From assembly GCA_050115915.1 (NCBI GenBank), contig JASFPP010000073.1, positions 1 to 16,594 of the forward strand: a stretch of 16,594 nt of DNA. The letters run 5' to 3'. A program made the position numbers and the translations under genes. Positions 1 through 7,777 of the stretch are shown in pieces. The notes beneath the pieces are model-generated. The model searched no databases and was not told where the DNA came from. It saw only the letters and a list, made by a program, of their open reading frames with translations. Source of the DNA: WTAW01 sp050115915. Its GTDB lineage: Bacteria > Acidobacteriota > Aminicenantia > Aminicenantales > Aminicenantaceae. Each line of letters begins with the position of its first letter. The first letter of the stretch is position 1.

Positions 1-485
1 AGAGATTGTTTGACCTCTCTCTCGGCGATATAACGGATGCGGGCAAGGTCTGTGTCGCCGGTTATTCCCAGCTTCATGATCGGCTCCTGATTGGGATCGT
101 ACCTGAGGATGATGGGTTTCGTGGCACCGACAGGGAGCCGGAGAAGGTCCAGCTTTTCCCTGAGCTTCAGCGTGGCGAAATCCATGTTGGTGTGCCAGGC
201 AAATTCGACCGTGACTTCAGAAAGCTCTGCCCGGGAGACCGAAGATATGCGAACGACGTTGTCCACAACGCCGCAGGTCTCTTCGATGGGCTTGGAGATG
301 ATGTTCTCGATCTCAGAGGGCGCAGTTCCCGGATATTCGGTCTGGATGGTCAGAGTGGGGTAGGAGATCTTCGGGAGGAGGTTCAGGCGTAGTTTGGAGT
401 AGGAGATAAATCCGAAAATGATAGCTGCGACTGTAAACATAAACACAGAAACCGGGTGGTTGATGGAAAACTTAACGATCTTCAT
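1..485 (-). CDS. RND-family efflux permease, N-terminal part (runs off window)
   Basis: Inner-membrane proton-driven RND (AcrB/MdtB/CzcA superfamily) transporter, the pump subunit of a tripartite exporter; only about 161 N-terminal residues lie in the window. Reading the minus strand from the ATG at 485-483 gives a short cytoplasmic start (MKIVKFSINHPV), a first membrane helix at about residues 12-30, then the family hallmark LLPKISYPTLTI followed by a YPG(T)AP-type stretch and PIEE, which begin the first periplasmic porter domain. The start codon overlaps the stop of the upstream adaptor gene (ATGA, 485-482), so the two are translationally coupled. Substrate (drug, metal, lipid) cannot be told from this part. 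The frame is open to position 1, so this is truncation by the window edge, not a broken gene. Confidence 0.93.
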   Translation of the reverse strand, partial: MKIVKFSINHPVSVFMFTVAAIIFGFISYSKLRLNLLPKISYPTLTIQTEYPGTAPSEIENIISKPIEETCGVVDNVVRISSVSRAELSEVTVEFAWHTNMDFATLKLREKLDLLRLPVGATKPIILRYDPNQEPIMKLGITGDTDLARIRYIAEREVKQS

Positions 486-1813
486 TGGACGACTTCGACC
501 CTCTCTCCGTCTTCGAGGCCTTCCACGCCGACTGTCACGATGACCTCTCCTTGTTCGAGACCGCTCAAGATTTCCACGTGATCTTCTTCAGTAAGTCCCA
601 AGGTGACCTCTCTTTGAGAGACCTGGTTCTGCTTCATAACAAAGACGTATGTTTTATTCTGCTTGAAAAGGATGGCTCTGCGTGGGATGACCAGCACGTT
701 ATCCTTTTTGCCGATAACGATTTTGGCCTCAACAAACATGCCCGGTTTGAGATTTTGGGTCTCGTCGAACACCTCGATGGTCACCTTGACCGTACCGGTC
801 TGGACATCGACCCGGGGATTGATCAACTTGACACTTCCTTGAAAGATGTATCCTTCCATGATCTCGGTGGTGACCTCGGCGGGCATGCCTGTGTCCAGCT
901 TGACGGAGTCGGATGTCGGGACAAAAACGCGGATCAAGAGGGGTGAGAAATCTTCGATCGTGTAGACCTGTTGATTGGCTGTGACACGATCCCCGACTTC
1001 GATAAGCCGTTCGGTGATGTAGCCGTCAGAGAGAGAACGGATCCGTGTCCAGTTCAGCTGAAGCTCGAGGTCTTTGAAACTCTCCTGGCGGTTCTGGTGA
1101 TCGAGCTGCCTTTGCTTGTATGTGGCTTCTGCAGTCTGAAACTCCTGTTCGGAGATCAGGTCTTTTTTTATGAGCTCCTTGCTGCGATTGAAATTGGCCT
1201 CGGCTTCCTCGAGACTAAGCCTCGCCTGCTCCAGTTGAATTTTGGCCTGCTCGTGGCTTATGCGAATTTCTGTATCATCGAGAGTGGCCAATATGTCGTT
1301 TTCCTTAACGAATGCCCCCTCCTCCTTGACGATCTTTTTTACATAGGCTGATAGCCGGGAGAAGATCTCGATTTTCCGCTCCGGTTCCACGATCCCGTTA
1401 AGGACCAAGTAAGAGTTCAGGCTTTTCCTTTCAACAGGTGCCACATTCACAAGAGCCGCTGGCGCGCCTCCACCCGGTCCGCCGCCCTGACCCATCTGTG
1501 CGAGCATTTCACGGACACGTTCTTTCGGAATCTGGCCTGATTTGATCGCCTTTTTCAGACGGTCCGGAATATCAAGTTTGTCGACATCGATGTCTTCCAG
1601 ATCGGCCCCTGGTTTGCCCTTATTTGGAGAATCTGCATCTGGCCTCTGTCGGCCTCTTTTTGGCGAACTCCCCTCCTCCGGGGATCTTTGATCGCCTTGC
1701 TGTCCTACCTGATGTGGGTCTGATTTTCCTTCAGAGCCGGTTTGATCGGATTTTCCGCAGCCGAATGTCAGTACAAAGACCGCAGCTAGCATAAGTATGA
1801 GTAGTTTTCGCAT
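482..1813 (-). CDS. RND efflux periplasmic adaptor (membrane fusion protein), lipoprotein
   Basis: Membrane-fusion (HlyD/AcrA-type) subunit that should link the RND pump encoded next to it to an outer-membrane channel; 443 residues. Residues 1-19 are a lipoprotein signal peptide with lipobox LTFGC (Cys19 lipidated). Residues 20-118 form an unusually long polar, charged linker ending in a Gly-rich run. The conserved core follows: first half of the lipoyl domain at about 140-185, an alpha-helical coiled-coil hairpin at about 185-252, second lipoyl half at about 255-290, beta-barrel at about 290-365 and membrane-proximal domain from about 370. The start codon has a GGTGG ribosome site 5 bases upstream. 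It is the first gene of a minus-strand operon and overlaps the permease gene by 4 bp. No outer-membrane channel gene is in view. Confidence 0.93.
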   Translation of the reverse strand: MRKLLILMLAAVFVLTFGCGKSDQTGSEGKSDPHQVGQQGDQRSPEEGSSPKRGRQRPDADSPNKGKPGADLEDIDVDKLDIPDRLKKAIKSGQIPKERVREMLAQMGQGGGPGGGAPAALVNVAPVERKSLNSYLVLNGIVEPERKIEIFSRLSAYVKKIVKEEGAFVKENDILATLDDTEIRISHEQAKIQLEQARLSLEEAEANFNRSKELIKKDLISEQEFQTAEATYKQRQLDHQNRQESFKDLELQLNWTRIRSLSDGYITERLIEVGDRVTANQQVYTIEDFSPLLIRVFVPTSDSVKLDTGMPAEVTTEIMEGYIFQGSVKLINPRVDVQTGTVKVTIEVFDETQNLKPGMFVEAKIVIGKKDNVLVIPRRAILFKQNKTYVFVMKQNQVSQREVTLGLTEEDHVEILSGLEQGEVIVTVGVEGLEDGERVEVVQ

Positions 1814-2107
1814 GATGCCACCATATCTATTTATTCGAATTTATTCTTGTCGCAAACTTGATTTCACTTTTTCTCAAAAATCAAAACAATCTTCAAATGT
1901 TAGTCTGTCTTCCTTCTTATCCTTCTTAACCGAAGATAAAAAACTCCAGATCACTTACATACATCTATTAGACGGTGATCCCTCAATTTTCTTCCATAAA
2001 AATCAAATAAATGCCTATTATAAACGATGAACTTTGTCACATAAAGCTTCATTTGTCTGAACTCGCATATTTTTAGTATAATCTGATTTTAAATTTATTT
2101 AGGTTAT
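1814..2107. other. Divergent intergenic region, AT-rich
   Basis: This 294-bp stretch separates the minus-strand efflux operon from the plus-strand kinase/regulator operon, so it should hold promoters for both. The plus-strand promoter is listed separately. For the minus strand only the ribosome site (GGTGG on the minus strand, about 1818-1822) is clear; no convincing -35/-10 pair was found. A reading frame crossing the area on the plus strand (1797-2030) overlaps the adaptor start and is low-complexity; it is not considered a gene. Confidence 0.7.
2053..2082 (+). promoter_or_regulatory. Sigma-70-type promoter for the kinase/NtrC operon
   Basis: A perfect -10 hexamer TATAAT lies at 2077-2082, with TTGTCT (4 of 6 matches to the -35 consensus) at 2053-2058 and an 18-bp spacer. 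Transcription would start near 2089, giving a leader of about 19 bases before the GTG start at 2108. The position relative to the gene fits, but no experiment supports it. Confidence 0.5.
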
Positions 2108-4102
2108 GTGATTAAATTGCAAATGCAACCTCTTTCATTACGGACTAAGATCATCCTCACTTTTCTCGTGGTCATCATCGTAGGAGGATCGTTATCGTTG
2201 TTTTTTGGGTCGCGCCTGGTCAAAAGGACCATCATTTCCCAGGCCCAAGCAAAAGTGCGTCATGATTTATCTGCAGCGTGGATGGTGTTTAATGAAAAAT
2301 TGAATGATGTGAAAGAAATCGTCGTTTCCACGGCTTCGCGAGAAAGTATCCAAGATGCTATCAGATATGATAGACATGACATTCTATTGAGGTATCTTTC
2401 CAGGGTGCGAAATGAGAACAGTCTGGATATCCTGACTCTCACGGATGGCATGGGAAATGTGATTCTTAGAACCAGAAATCCTGAGATCATAGGGGATTCT
2501 CAAGTTCAGGATGAAATTATTAGCAAAGCCTTAGAAGGGGGAGTTTATGCCTTTCCTCAAATCATCTCTCGATCCGAACTTATGAAAGAGGGTCAGGAAT
2601 TGGCCGAGCGAGCTTATATGGAATTTGTCGAAACTCCCAAAGCAGCGCAAAGGCCGGAAGAGAAAGAAGAGAATGGAATGATTCTTAAGGCCGCCACTTC
2701 GGTCATGGATGATAACGGTCGCCTCCTTGGGGTTCTCTATGGTGCGATTCTTATCAACAGGAGCTATGAAATCGTCGATCGTGTGAAAGAAATCGTATAC
2801 AAAGAGGAGAAATACAAGGGCCGAGAGACAGGGACCGCGACGATATTTCAACACGATCTTCGAATTTCGACGAATGTCAGAGATGAAATGGGACAGAGAG
2901 CCGTCGGTACGCGCGTTTCCAAGGAGGTGAACCAGGCTGTCCTTGTCGAAGGAAAGCCATGGATAGACCGTGCATTCGTTGTGAATGACTGGTATATCAC
3001 GGCATATGAACCGATCAAGAACATTAATGAGGAAATTATCGGCATCCTTTATGTGGGAGTGTTGGAAAGGCCCTTCATCGATACGACCAATCGCGTCATA
3101 CTGGCTTTTAGTATCATATCAATACTCAGTGTTGTTTTACTTCTAATTCTTCTTTTTATCTCGACCACACGCATCATTCGGCCCATCAAAGAAATGGTTT
3201 ACGCAACCCAACGAATAGCAGAAGGAGATCTGTCACACAAGGTTAACGTCGATTCCAGGGACGAGATTGGTATTCTCGCTGATTCTTTCAATACGATGAC
3301 TTCAGACCTGAAGATGGCGAATGAAAAACTCCTCGAATGGGGAAGAACCCTCGAGAAAAAAGTGGAGGAACGGACAAGGGAATTGAGAGAAGCCCAGGCC
3401 CATCTTATCCAAACAGAGAAGCTGGCTTCGTTGGGTAAACTGGCTGCAGGTGTTGCCCATGAGATCAACAATCCCCTGGGAGGAATTCTTATTTACAGTC
3501 ACCTTCTCCTCGAAGATCTCGATAAGAACAGCCCGTATTATGAGAATCTGGAGAAGATTGTCAAAGAAACGACGCGGTGTAAAGATATCGTAAAGGGATT
3601 GCTTGAATTTGCACGGCCAAAGGAGCCTGAAGCCACATCAACGAACGTCAATGTTCTTTTGGATAAATCGGTTTCGCTCATCGAGTCTCAAATTCTTTTC
3701 CAGAACATCCGAGTGGAAAAACAGTATTCACCTGATGTCCCTCTAATAGTCGCCGATAGCGCTCAACTCCAGCAAGTGTTTATGAACATCATTCTCAATG
3801 CCGCAGACGCCATGCAAGGGGAGGGCCGATTGATGCTGAAAACATCCTTGAGTAAAGACGGAGAGGATTTGGTCATTGATATTACAGATACAGGACCGGG
3901 AATTAAAGAGGAAGACATGAAAAAAATCTTCGATCCGTTTTTTTCCACCAAAGAGGTCGGACACGGAACCGGATTGGGTCTGGCGATCTGCTACAGCATC
4001 ATACGGAAACATCAAGGAACGATCGAAGTTCAGAGCACATATGGCGAAGGGGCGACCTTTTCGATAAGGCTTCCGGTTGCCGGAGGAGTTGAGGATGACT
4101 GA
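2108..4102 (+). CDS. Membrane sensor histidine kinase (Cache-HAMP-HisKA-HATPase)
   Basis: NtrB/ZraS-class sensor kinase of 664 residues that should sense an extracytoplasmic ligand and phosphorylate the NtrC-type regulator encoded next. Layout: transmembrane helix at about 14-34; large periplasmic domain at about 36-325 whose membrane-proximal part (IFQHDLRISTNV, then AFVVNDWYITAYEPI) looks like Cache_3-Cache_2; second helix at about 329-351; HAMP at about 352-404; coiled coil at about 405-440; H-box with His451 (AAGVAHEINNPLGG); catalytic ATPase domain with N-box Asn564, G1 box DTGPG at 594-598, FDPFFSTK and the G2 box GTGLGLA. All kinase residues are present. The start is GTG with a weak AGG upstream; an ATG at 2123 is possible but has no ribosome site. 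The stop overlaps the next gene by 8 bp. The ligand is unknown. Confidence 0.95.
   Translation: MIKLQMQPLSLRTKIILTFLVVIIVGGSLSLFFGSRLVKRTIISQAQAKVRHDLSAAWMVFNEKLNDVKEIVVSTASRESIQDAIRYDRHDILLRYLSRVRNENSLDILTLTDGMGNVILRTRNPEIIGDSQVQDEIISKALEGGVYAFPQIISRSELMKEGQELAERAYMEFVETPKAAQRPEEKEENGMILKAATSVMDDNGRLLGVLYGAILINRSYEIVDRVKEIVYKEEKYKGRETGTATIFQHDLRISTNVRDEMGQRAVGTRVSKEVNQAVLVEGKPWIDRAFVVNDWYITAYEPIKNINEEIIGILYVGVLERPFIDTTNRVILAFSIISILSVVLLLILLFISTTRIIRPIKEMVYATQRIAEGDLSHKVNVDSRDEIGILADSFNTMTSDLKMANEKLLEWGRTLEKKVEERTRELREAQAHLIQTEKLASLGKLAAGVAHEINNPLGGILIYSHLLLEDLDKNSPYYENLEKIVKETTRCKDIVKGLLEFARPKEPEATSTNVNVLLDKSVSLIESQILFQNIRVEKQYSPDVPLIVADSAQLQQVFMNIILNAADAMQGEGRLMLKTSLSKDGEDLVIDITDTGPGIKEEDMKKIFDPFFSTKEVGHGTGLGLAICYSIIRKHQGTIEVQSTYGEGATFSIRLPVAGGVEDD
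4082..4086 (+). promoter_or_regulatory. Ribosome binding site fixing the NtrC-type regulator start
   Basis: GGAGG lies 8 bases before the ATG at 4095. It selects that ATG over the in-frame TTG at 4077, which has no comparable site and would add six residues that do not belong to the receiver fold. The site lies inside the end of the kinase gene, so translation of the pair is coupled. Confidence 0.8.
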
Positions 4103-5450
4103 AAGGGCTAATGTCCTCATCATCGATGATGATGAAGCCATCCTGGATTCCTGCACTCAGGTCCTCGAAAAGGCCGGCTACACTGTAAAGGGCGCTCGTG
4201 ATGGCGAGGCAGGACTCAATGCCTTCAATAGCGAGACCTTTCACGTGGTTCTCCTGGACCTGAAATTGCCAGGCTCGAACGGGATCGAAGTGTTGCGTCA
4301 TATCAAGACGGAAAATCCGGAAACGCCCGTTATCATCATGACGGGTTACGCCTCCGTAGAGTCGGCGGTCGAAGCCATGAAGCTCGGGGCTTTCGACTAC
4401 ATGGCTAAACCCTTCAGTCCGAAAGAGCTTCGGGTGAACATCGGCAAAGCGCTGAACAATCGGAAAGTGCTCTTGGAGAATCTTTACCTGCGCAAAGAGC
4501 TGGAAGCCAAAAGCGAGTTTGACCTGGTTGTCGGAAAAAGCGAGGCCATGCAGGTCGTGTTGGACATGGTGAAAAGGGTCAGCCCATCAGAGAGTACGGT
4601 TCTCATCACAGGAGAAAGCGGTACGGGAAAAGAGATGCTGGCGCGCGAGATACACAAGCACAGCCTCAGGCGCGAGGGCCCTTTTGTCGTCGTGGATTGC
4701 GGAGCCTTGGTGGAAACGCTTTTTGAGAGCGAACTTTTCGGGCACACACGGGGATCCTTCACAGGAGCCTATGAGACAAAACATGGCCGATTCGAAGTAG
4801 CACATGGGGGAACAATATTCCTGGATGAGATCAGCAATATCAGCCTCAATATCCAAGCAAAACTCTTAAGAGCTATTCAGGAGAAAGAAGTCACTAGGGT
4901 CGGCAGTTCTAAGCCCATCAAAATAGATGTAAGGATTATCGCTGCCACACATGAGAACCTCGCCGAAGCTGTCAAAGAAGGAAAGTTCAGGGAGGATCTC
5001 TTCTACCGGCTGAGTGTTGTGCCCATCCAGCTTCCCCCTTTGAGGGATCGCAAAGAAGACATTCCCCTCCTTGTCGATCATTTCCTCCGCAAGTACAACA
5101 AACGGTCCAAGAAAAATATTGAAGGAATCGATCCCAAAGCTGTTAAACCCTTGATGGAATACAATTGGCCCGGAAACATCAGGGAACTGGAAAATACGAT
5201 TGAACGTGCGGTCGTTCTTGTGCGGGACGATAAAATCGGGCTTGAGGATCTGATCTATCATGGGATCGGTGCAAGTTCGACTATTCTTGACCCCATTGGA
5301 GGGAAATATAAGACCTTGGATCAGGTCGAAGAAGAATACATCAGGATGGTATTCTTCAGCCAGCACGGAAACAAAAGCCAGACTGCGAGAATCCTTGGGA
5401 TCGACCGCAAGACCCTTCTCTCAAAGCTCAAACGATACAATATCCAATAA
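4095..5450 (+). CDS. Sigma-54-dependent NtrC-family response regulator
   Basis: Phosphorylation-controlled transcription activator of 451 residues; AAA+ enhancer-binding protein that remodels sigma-54 RNA polymerase. Receiver domain at 1-120: acidic pocket Asp11-13, phospho-acceptor Asp55, Thr83 and Lys105. A short helical linker follows. AAA+ domain at about 143-380: Walker A GESGTGK (173-179), sigma-54 contact loop GSFTGA (220-225; the usual motif is GAFTGA), Walker B IFLDE (241-245) and the FREDLFYRL region. A Fis-type helix-turn-helix ends the protein (about 427-447). It overlaps the kinase gene by 8 bp, so the pair is an operon. Its most likely target is the sigma-54 promoter match 0.3 kb downstream in front of the hydrogenase genes; that link is inferred from position. 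Confidence 0.96.
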   Translation: MTERANVLIIDDDEAILDSCTQVLEKAGYTVKGARDGEAGLNAFNSETFHVVLLDLKLPGSNGIEVLRHIKTENPETPVIIMTGYASVESAVEAMKLGAFDYMAKPFSPKELRVNIGKALNNRKVLLENLYLRKELEAKSEFDLVVGKSEAMQVVLDMVKRVSPSESTVLITGESGTGKEMLAREIHKHSLRREGPFVVVDCGALVETLFESELFGHTRGSFTGAYETKHGRFEVAHGGTIFLDEISNISLNIQAKLLRAIQEKEVTRVGSSKPIKIDVRIIAATHENLAEAVKEGKFREDLFYRLSVVPIQLPPLRDRKEDIPLLVDHFLRKYNKRSKKNIEGIDPKAVKPLMEYNWPGNIRELENTIERAVVLVRDDKIGLEDLIYHGIGASSTILDPIGGKYKTLDQVEEEYIRMVFFSQHGNKSQTARILGIDRKTLLSKLKRYNIQ

Positions 5451-5642
5451 TCCTAATCTGACTTGTCGAGGTATATCTCTATCCTCGCTCCACCCATCCC
5501 CCCGTGGGAAACCCCTTCCGCTGCGGGCAGAGACACACCTCTCCTCATTCCCCTCAAGTTCTTCCTCAACAAATGTCTGGTGTGTCGAAATTGTATAACA
5601 AGTAGGGAATTTTTCCTCATCGATCCTTGTCCGACGTATTGA

Positions 5643-5678
5643 TGAATGTGCCCAATTTAAATTCATTCAACATTTTTT
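5643..5678 (+). terminator. Possible weak intrinsic terminator of the kinase/NtrC operon (or operator)
   Basis: TGAATG (5643-5648) and CATTCA (5664-5669) can pair around a 15-base loop and are followed two bases later by TTTTTT (5673-5678). The stem is short and AT-rich, so a terminator call is weak. The loop also holds the perfect palindrome AATTTAAATT (5654-5663), centred about 95 bp upstream of the predicted sigma-54 start, so an activator-binding role is equally possible. Confidence 0.25.
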
Positions 5679-5726
5679 CTCCTGAGTTATCCAAAAAAGA
5701 AAATATTTTTCTGTAATCAGGTGATT

Positions 5727-5742
5727 CGGCATGCAATTTGCA
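5727..5742 (+). promoter_or_regulatory. Sigma-54 (-24/-12) promoter of the hydrogenase operon
   Basis: CGGCATGCAATTTGCA matches the -24/-12 consensus TGGCACGNNNNTTGCA at 10 of 12 defined positions. The invariant GG (5728-5729) and GC (5740-5741) are exactly 10 bp apart, and the -12 element TTGCA is perfect. Transcription would start near 5753, leaving a leader of about 95 bases before hydB. It lies directly downstream of an NtrC-family activator gene, which supports the call. Confidence 0.78.
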
Positions 5743-5848
5743 TAGTGGTCTCATTCGGGTCGGAAGATGAATAACCTTTACCTTATTTTACTTCTTCCAT
5801 CCCGGACAGAATCAAACACATTTATAGTTTTTCGAAAGGAATAAAAAG

Positions 5849-6910
5849 ATGAAAATTGTTAAACTGAAAAAAGAGAATCTTTTTCCATTCCTTGAAAGCA
5901 TCTCCAATGACGCAGACCTCTGGGCACCTGTAAAGAAATACAGCGACAAGCACGTTTTCCAGATCGTCGAAGATCTTTCACTCATTGACCTTGACTACAC
6001 GCGAACTCTTCTGCCTCCGCGGAACATTATCCTTCCTCCAGAAATCGATATGTTCACTGCTGAAGGAACAGAGTACAGGCCGAATTTTTCCCATGTGGCT
6101 AAAAGGATCCTCTTTGGGATTCATCCCTGTGATATCCATGGTTTACTCATCATGGATAAGTTTTATGCGCAAACGTACGAAGATCCCTACTATCTCAGGT
6201 CTCGAGAAAACACCATTATTCTCGGGCATTCATGCTGGCCCGATGAGCACTGTTTGTGCAGATCCACGAACACTCACATTGTTGAAGAGGGATACGATCT
6301 GTTCTTTACAGATCTGAATGAACACTACCTGGTCTGGATTGGATCGAGCCGCGGGGATGATCTCATTCGTGTAAGACCTGATCTTTTCGAGGAAGAGATC
6401 TCGGAAAAAGATATCCAGTGTTTTATCCAAAGGCAAGAGGAAAAAGAGGAAGCCTTCCAGGCAGAAATTAACTTCAAAGCAATGCCTGATCTTATGGAGC
6501 TCAAGTACAATGATCCCCTCTGGGAGGAATTAGGTACAGCATGTTTGGCTTGTGGATCCTGCACGAATGTCTGCCCCACATGCAATTGTTACAACGTCGA
6601 GGACAGACCTGTATTGGGAAAGACGTGTTCGAACATCAGCCGATGCTGGGATGCCTGTACACTCGAAAATTATTCAGGAGTGGCAGGCGGGGAAAATTTC
6701 CGGGAAAAAAGAGCGAATCGGCTGAAGTTGTGGTACACCCATAAGCTTCAAGCCTACATCTCGAAATATGGAAAACCTGCCTGCGTCGGTTGTGGTCGAT
6801 GTGTCGTGACCTGTCCGGTGGATATCAACGTCCTTACGGTTGGAAAAACGTTGGGAGGGAATGGTATCGATTCCTTTTGGAAAAGACTCAGTAAAGAGGT
6901 GGCGAAATGA
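5849..6910 (+). CDS. hydB: Group 3b [NiFe] hydrogenase (sulfhydrogenase) beta subunit, Fe-S electron-transfer protein
   Basis: Cytoplasmic electron-transfer subunit of 353 residues that passes electrons between the hydrogenase module and the flavin subunit. It belongs to the HydB/AsrA family. The C-terminal half carries two [4Fe-4S] ferredoxin motifs: Cys232-235-238-242 (CLACGSCTNVC) and Cys312-315-318-322 (CVGCGRCVVTC). Other cysteines lie between them (245, 247, 260, 266, 270). The N-terminal half has HPCD (Cys94) and the Cys129/135/137 group (GHSCW, CLC), likely ligands of a further cluster. The ribosome site AAGGA sits 8 bases before the ATG. It is the first gene of the operon behind the sigma-54 promoter match, and its stop overlaps hydG (ATGA). 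AsrA of anaerobic sulfite reductase is similar, but the NiFe subunits downstream decide for hydrogenase. Confidence 0.94.
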   Translation: MKIVKLKKENLFPFLESISNDADLWAPVKKYSDKHVFQIVEDLSLIDLDYTRTLLPPRNIILPPEIDMFTAEGTEYRPNFSHVAKRILFGIHPCDIHGLLIMDKFYAQTYEDPYYLRSRENTIILGHSCWPDEHCLCRSTNTHIVEEGYDLFFTDLNEHYLVWIGSSRGDDLIRVRPDLFEEEISEKDIQCFIQRQEEKEEAFQAEINFKAMPDLMELKYNDPLWEELGTACLACGSCTNVCPTCNCYNVEDRPVLGKTCSNISRCWDACTLENYSGVAGGENFREKRANRLKLWYTHKLQAYISKYGKPACVGCGRCVVTCPVDINVLTVGKTLGGNGIDSFWKRLSKEVAK

Positions 6911-7767
6911 ATGGTGAAATCAAAGAAACAACACAAGACAATCCTTTTTTGCCAGAATCCGCACGGATTGTAAACACACGATATCTCACAAATGATGTCA
7001 AGTTTTTCCAGGTGCGATTCAGGGATATGGAAAAGGCGCTGTCCTTCAGGTACAAGCCCGGTCAGTTTGCTATGGTCTCTGTTCAGGGTGCTGGGGAAGC
7101 TCCGTTCTGCATATCTTCGAGCCCATCCCGTCCCGGTCTTTTGGAATTTTGCATCCAGAAGAAAGGGACTCTCACGGATGCTCTTTTCCGGCTCAAGGAG
7201 AACGACCTCATCGGAGTGAGGGGGCCGTATGGAAATGGTTTCCCTGTTGAGGATATGGAGGGCAAGGATGTGATGATTGTCATGGGAGGACTGGGTGTGG
7301 CTCCGCTTCGCTCTGTGCTCCTTTATAGTCTCGACAATCGGGATCTATTTAAACGTGTCATCCTTCTCCATGGGGCGAGAACTCCTTCGGACATGATATT
7401 CAGGGATGAGTTTTTAGCTCTTAAGGAGAGAGATGACTTGGAGTGTTTCCTGACTGTGGATAAAGATGAATCTGGCGAGTGGAAAGAGAACATCGGGGTC
7501 GTGACGACCATTTTTCCCAAGCTCAAGGAAATCGATCCATCTACGACTTACGGATTAGTTTGCGGCCCGCCCGTCATGTACAAATTCGTTATCGAAGAAT
7601 TCATCAAGCTGGATATCCCTAAAGATCAGATCTTGATGACGCTGGAGAGACGGATGAAATGTGGTGTGGGCAAGTGCGGCCATTGTGCGATCGATTATAT
7701 CTATACATGTATTGATGGTCCCGTCTTCACGTATTGGGATGTGATCCACATGAGGGAGCTCATCTAA
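6907..7767 (+). CDS. hydG: Group 3b [NiFe] hydrogenase gamma subunit, FAD/NAD(P)-binding oxidoreductase
   Basis: Ferredoxin-NADP reductase-type diaphorase subunit of 286 residues that exchanges electrons between pyridine nucleotide and the Fe-S chain. The FAD domain (about 18-115) has YKPGQF and the flavin motif APFCISSSPS. The nucleotide domain (about 120-240) has the pyrophosphate loop GGLGVAPLRS and CGPPVM. The C-terminus holds a [2Fe-2S] motif with Cys252, 257, 260 and 268 (KCGVGKCGHC), followed by the family signature DGPVFTYWD. NADH versus NADPH preference is not readable with confidence. The ribosome site GAGG (6896-6899) lies 7 bases before the ATG, which overlaps the hydB stop. This hydG is unrelated to the radical-SAM HydG of [FeFe] hydrogenase maturation. 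Confidence 0.94.
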   Translation: MNGEIKETTQDNPFLPESARIVNTRYLTNDVKFFQVRFRDMEKALSFRYKPGQFAMVSVQGAGEAPFCISSSPSRPGLLEFCIQKKGTLTDALFRLKENDLIGVRGPYGNGFPVEDMEGKDVMIVMGGLGVAPLRSVLLYSLDNRDLFKRVILLHGARTPSDMIFRDEFLALKERDDLECFLTVDKDESGEWKENIGVVTTIFPKLKEIDPSTTYGLVCGPPVMYKFVIEEFIKLDIPKDQILMTLERRMKCGVGKCGHCAIDYIYTCIDGPVFTYWDVIHMRELI

Positions 7768-7777
7768 GGGGAAGAGA

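Larger units (their letters stand above)
5451..5848 (+). other. 398-bp intergenic region upstream of the hydrogenase operon
   Basis: No convincing gene on either strand. The first half (5451-5640) is C-rich and unstructured apart from an imperfect palindrome at about 5468-5479 and TTGT-ATA-ACAA at 5591-5601. The second half is AT-rich and holds a possible terminator or operator (5643-5678), the sigma-54 promoter match (5727-5742) and the ribosome site AAGGA (5836-5840) for hydB. The stretch of 100-150 bp upstream of the predicted start is where enhancer sites for an NtrC-type activator would be expected. I could not pick out a convincing repeated binding site there. Confidence 0.7.

Noticed and set aside
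485..1351. Plus-strand open frames opposite the efflux adaptor
   Set aside because: They are the reverse of a clear membrane-fusion protein gene, with no ribosome sites or motifs.
1797..2030. Plus-strand 77-residue frame at the divergent promoter region
   Set aside because: It overlaps the adaptor start, is low-complexity Ser/Phe/Leu-rich, and has no ribosome site or homology pattern.
4077..4094. TTG at 4077 as the start of the first NtrC-type regulator
   Set aside because: The ATG at 4095 has GGAGG 8 bases upstream and gives the normal receiver start; the extra six residues do not fit the fold.
4866..5366. Open frame on the minus strand opposite the NtrC-type regulator
   Set aside because: It is antisense to conserved AAA+ coding sequence and shows no family features.
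5421..5666. Minus-strand 81-residue frame in the intergenic region before hydB
   Set aside because: It overlaps the end of the NtrC gene and has no ribosome site or recognisable motif.
5849..7767. hydB and hydG as anaerobic sulfite reductase subunits AsrA and AsrB
   Set aside because: The families are related, but the next two genes encode [NiFe] hydrogenase small and large subunits and no sirohaem sulfite reductase (AsrC) is present.
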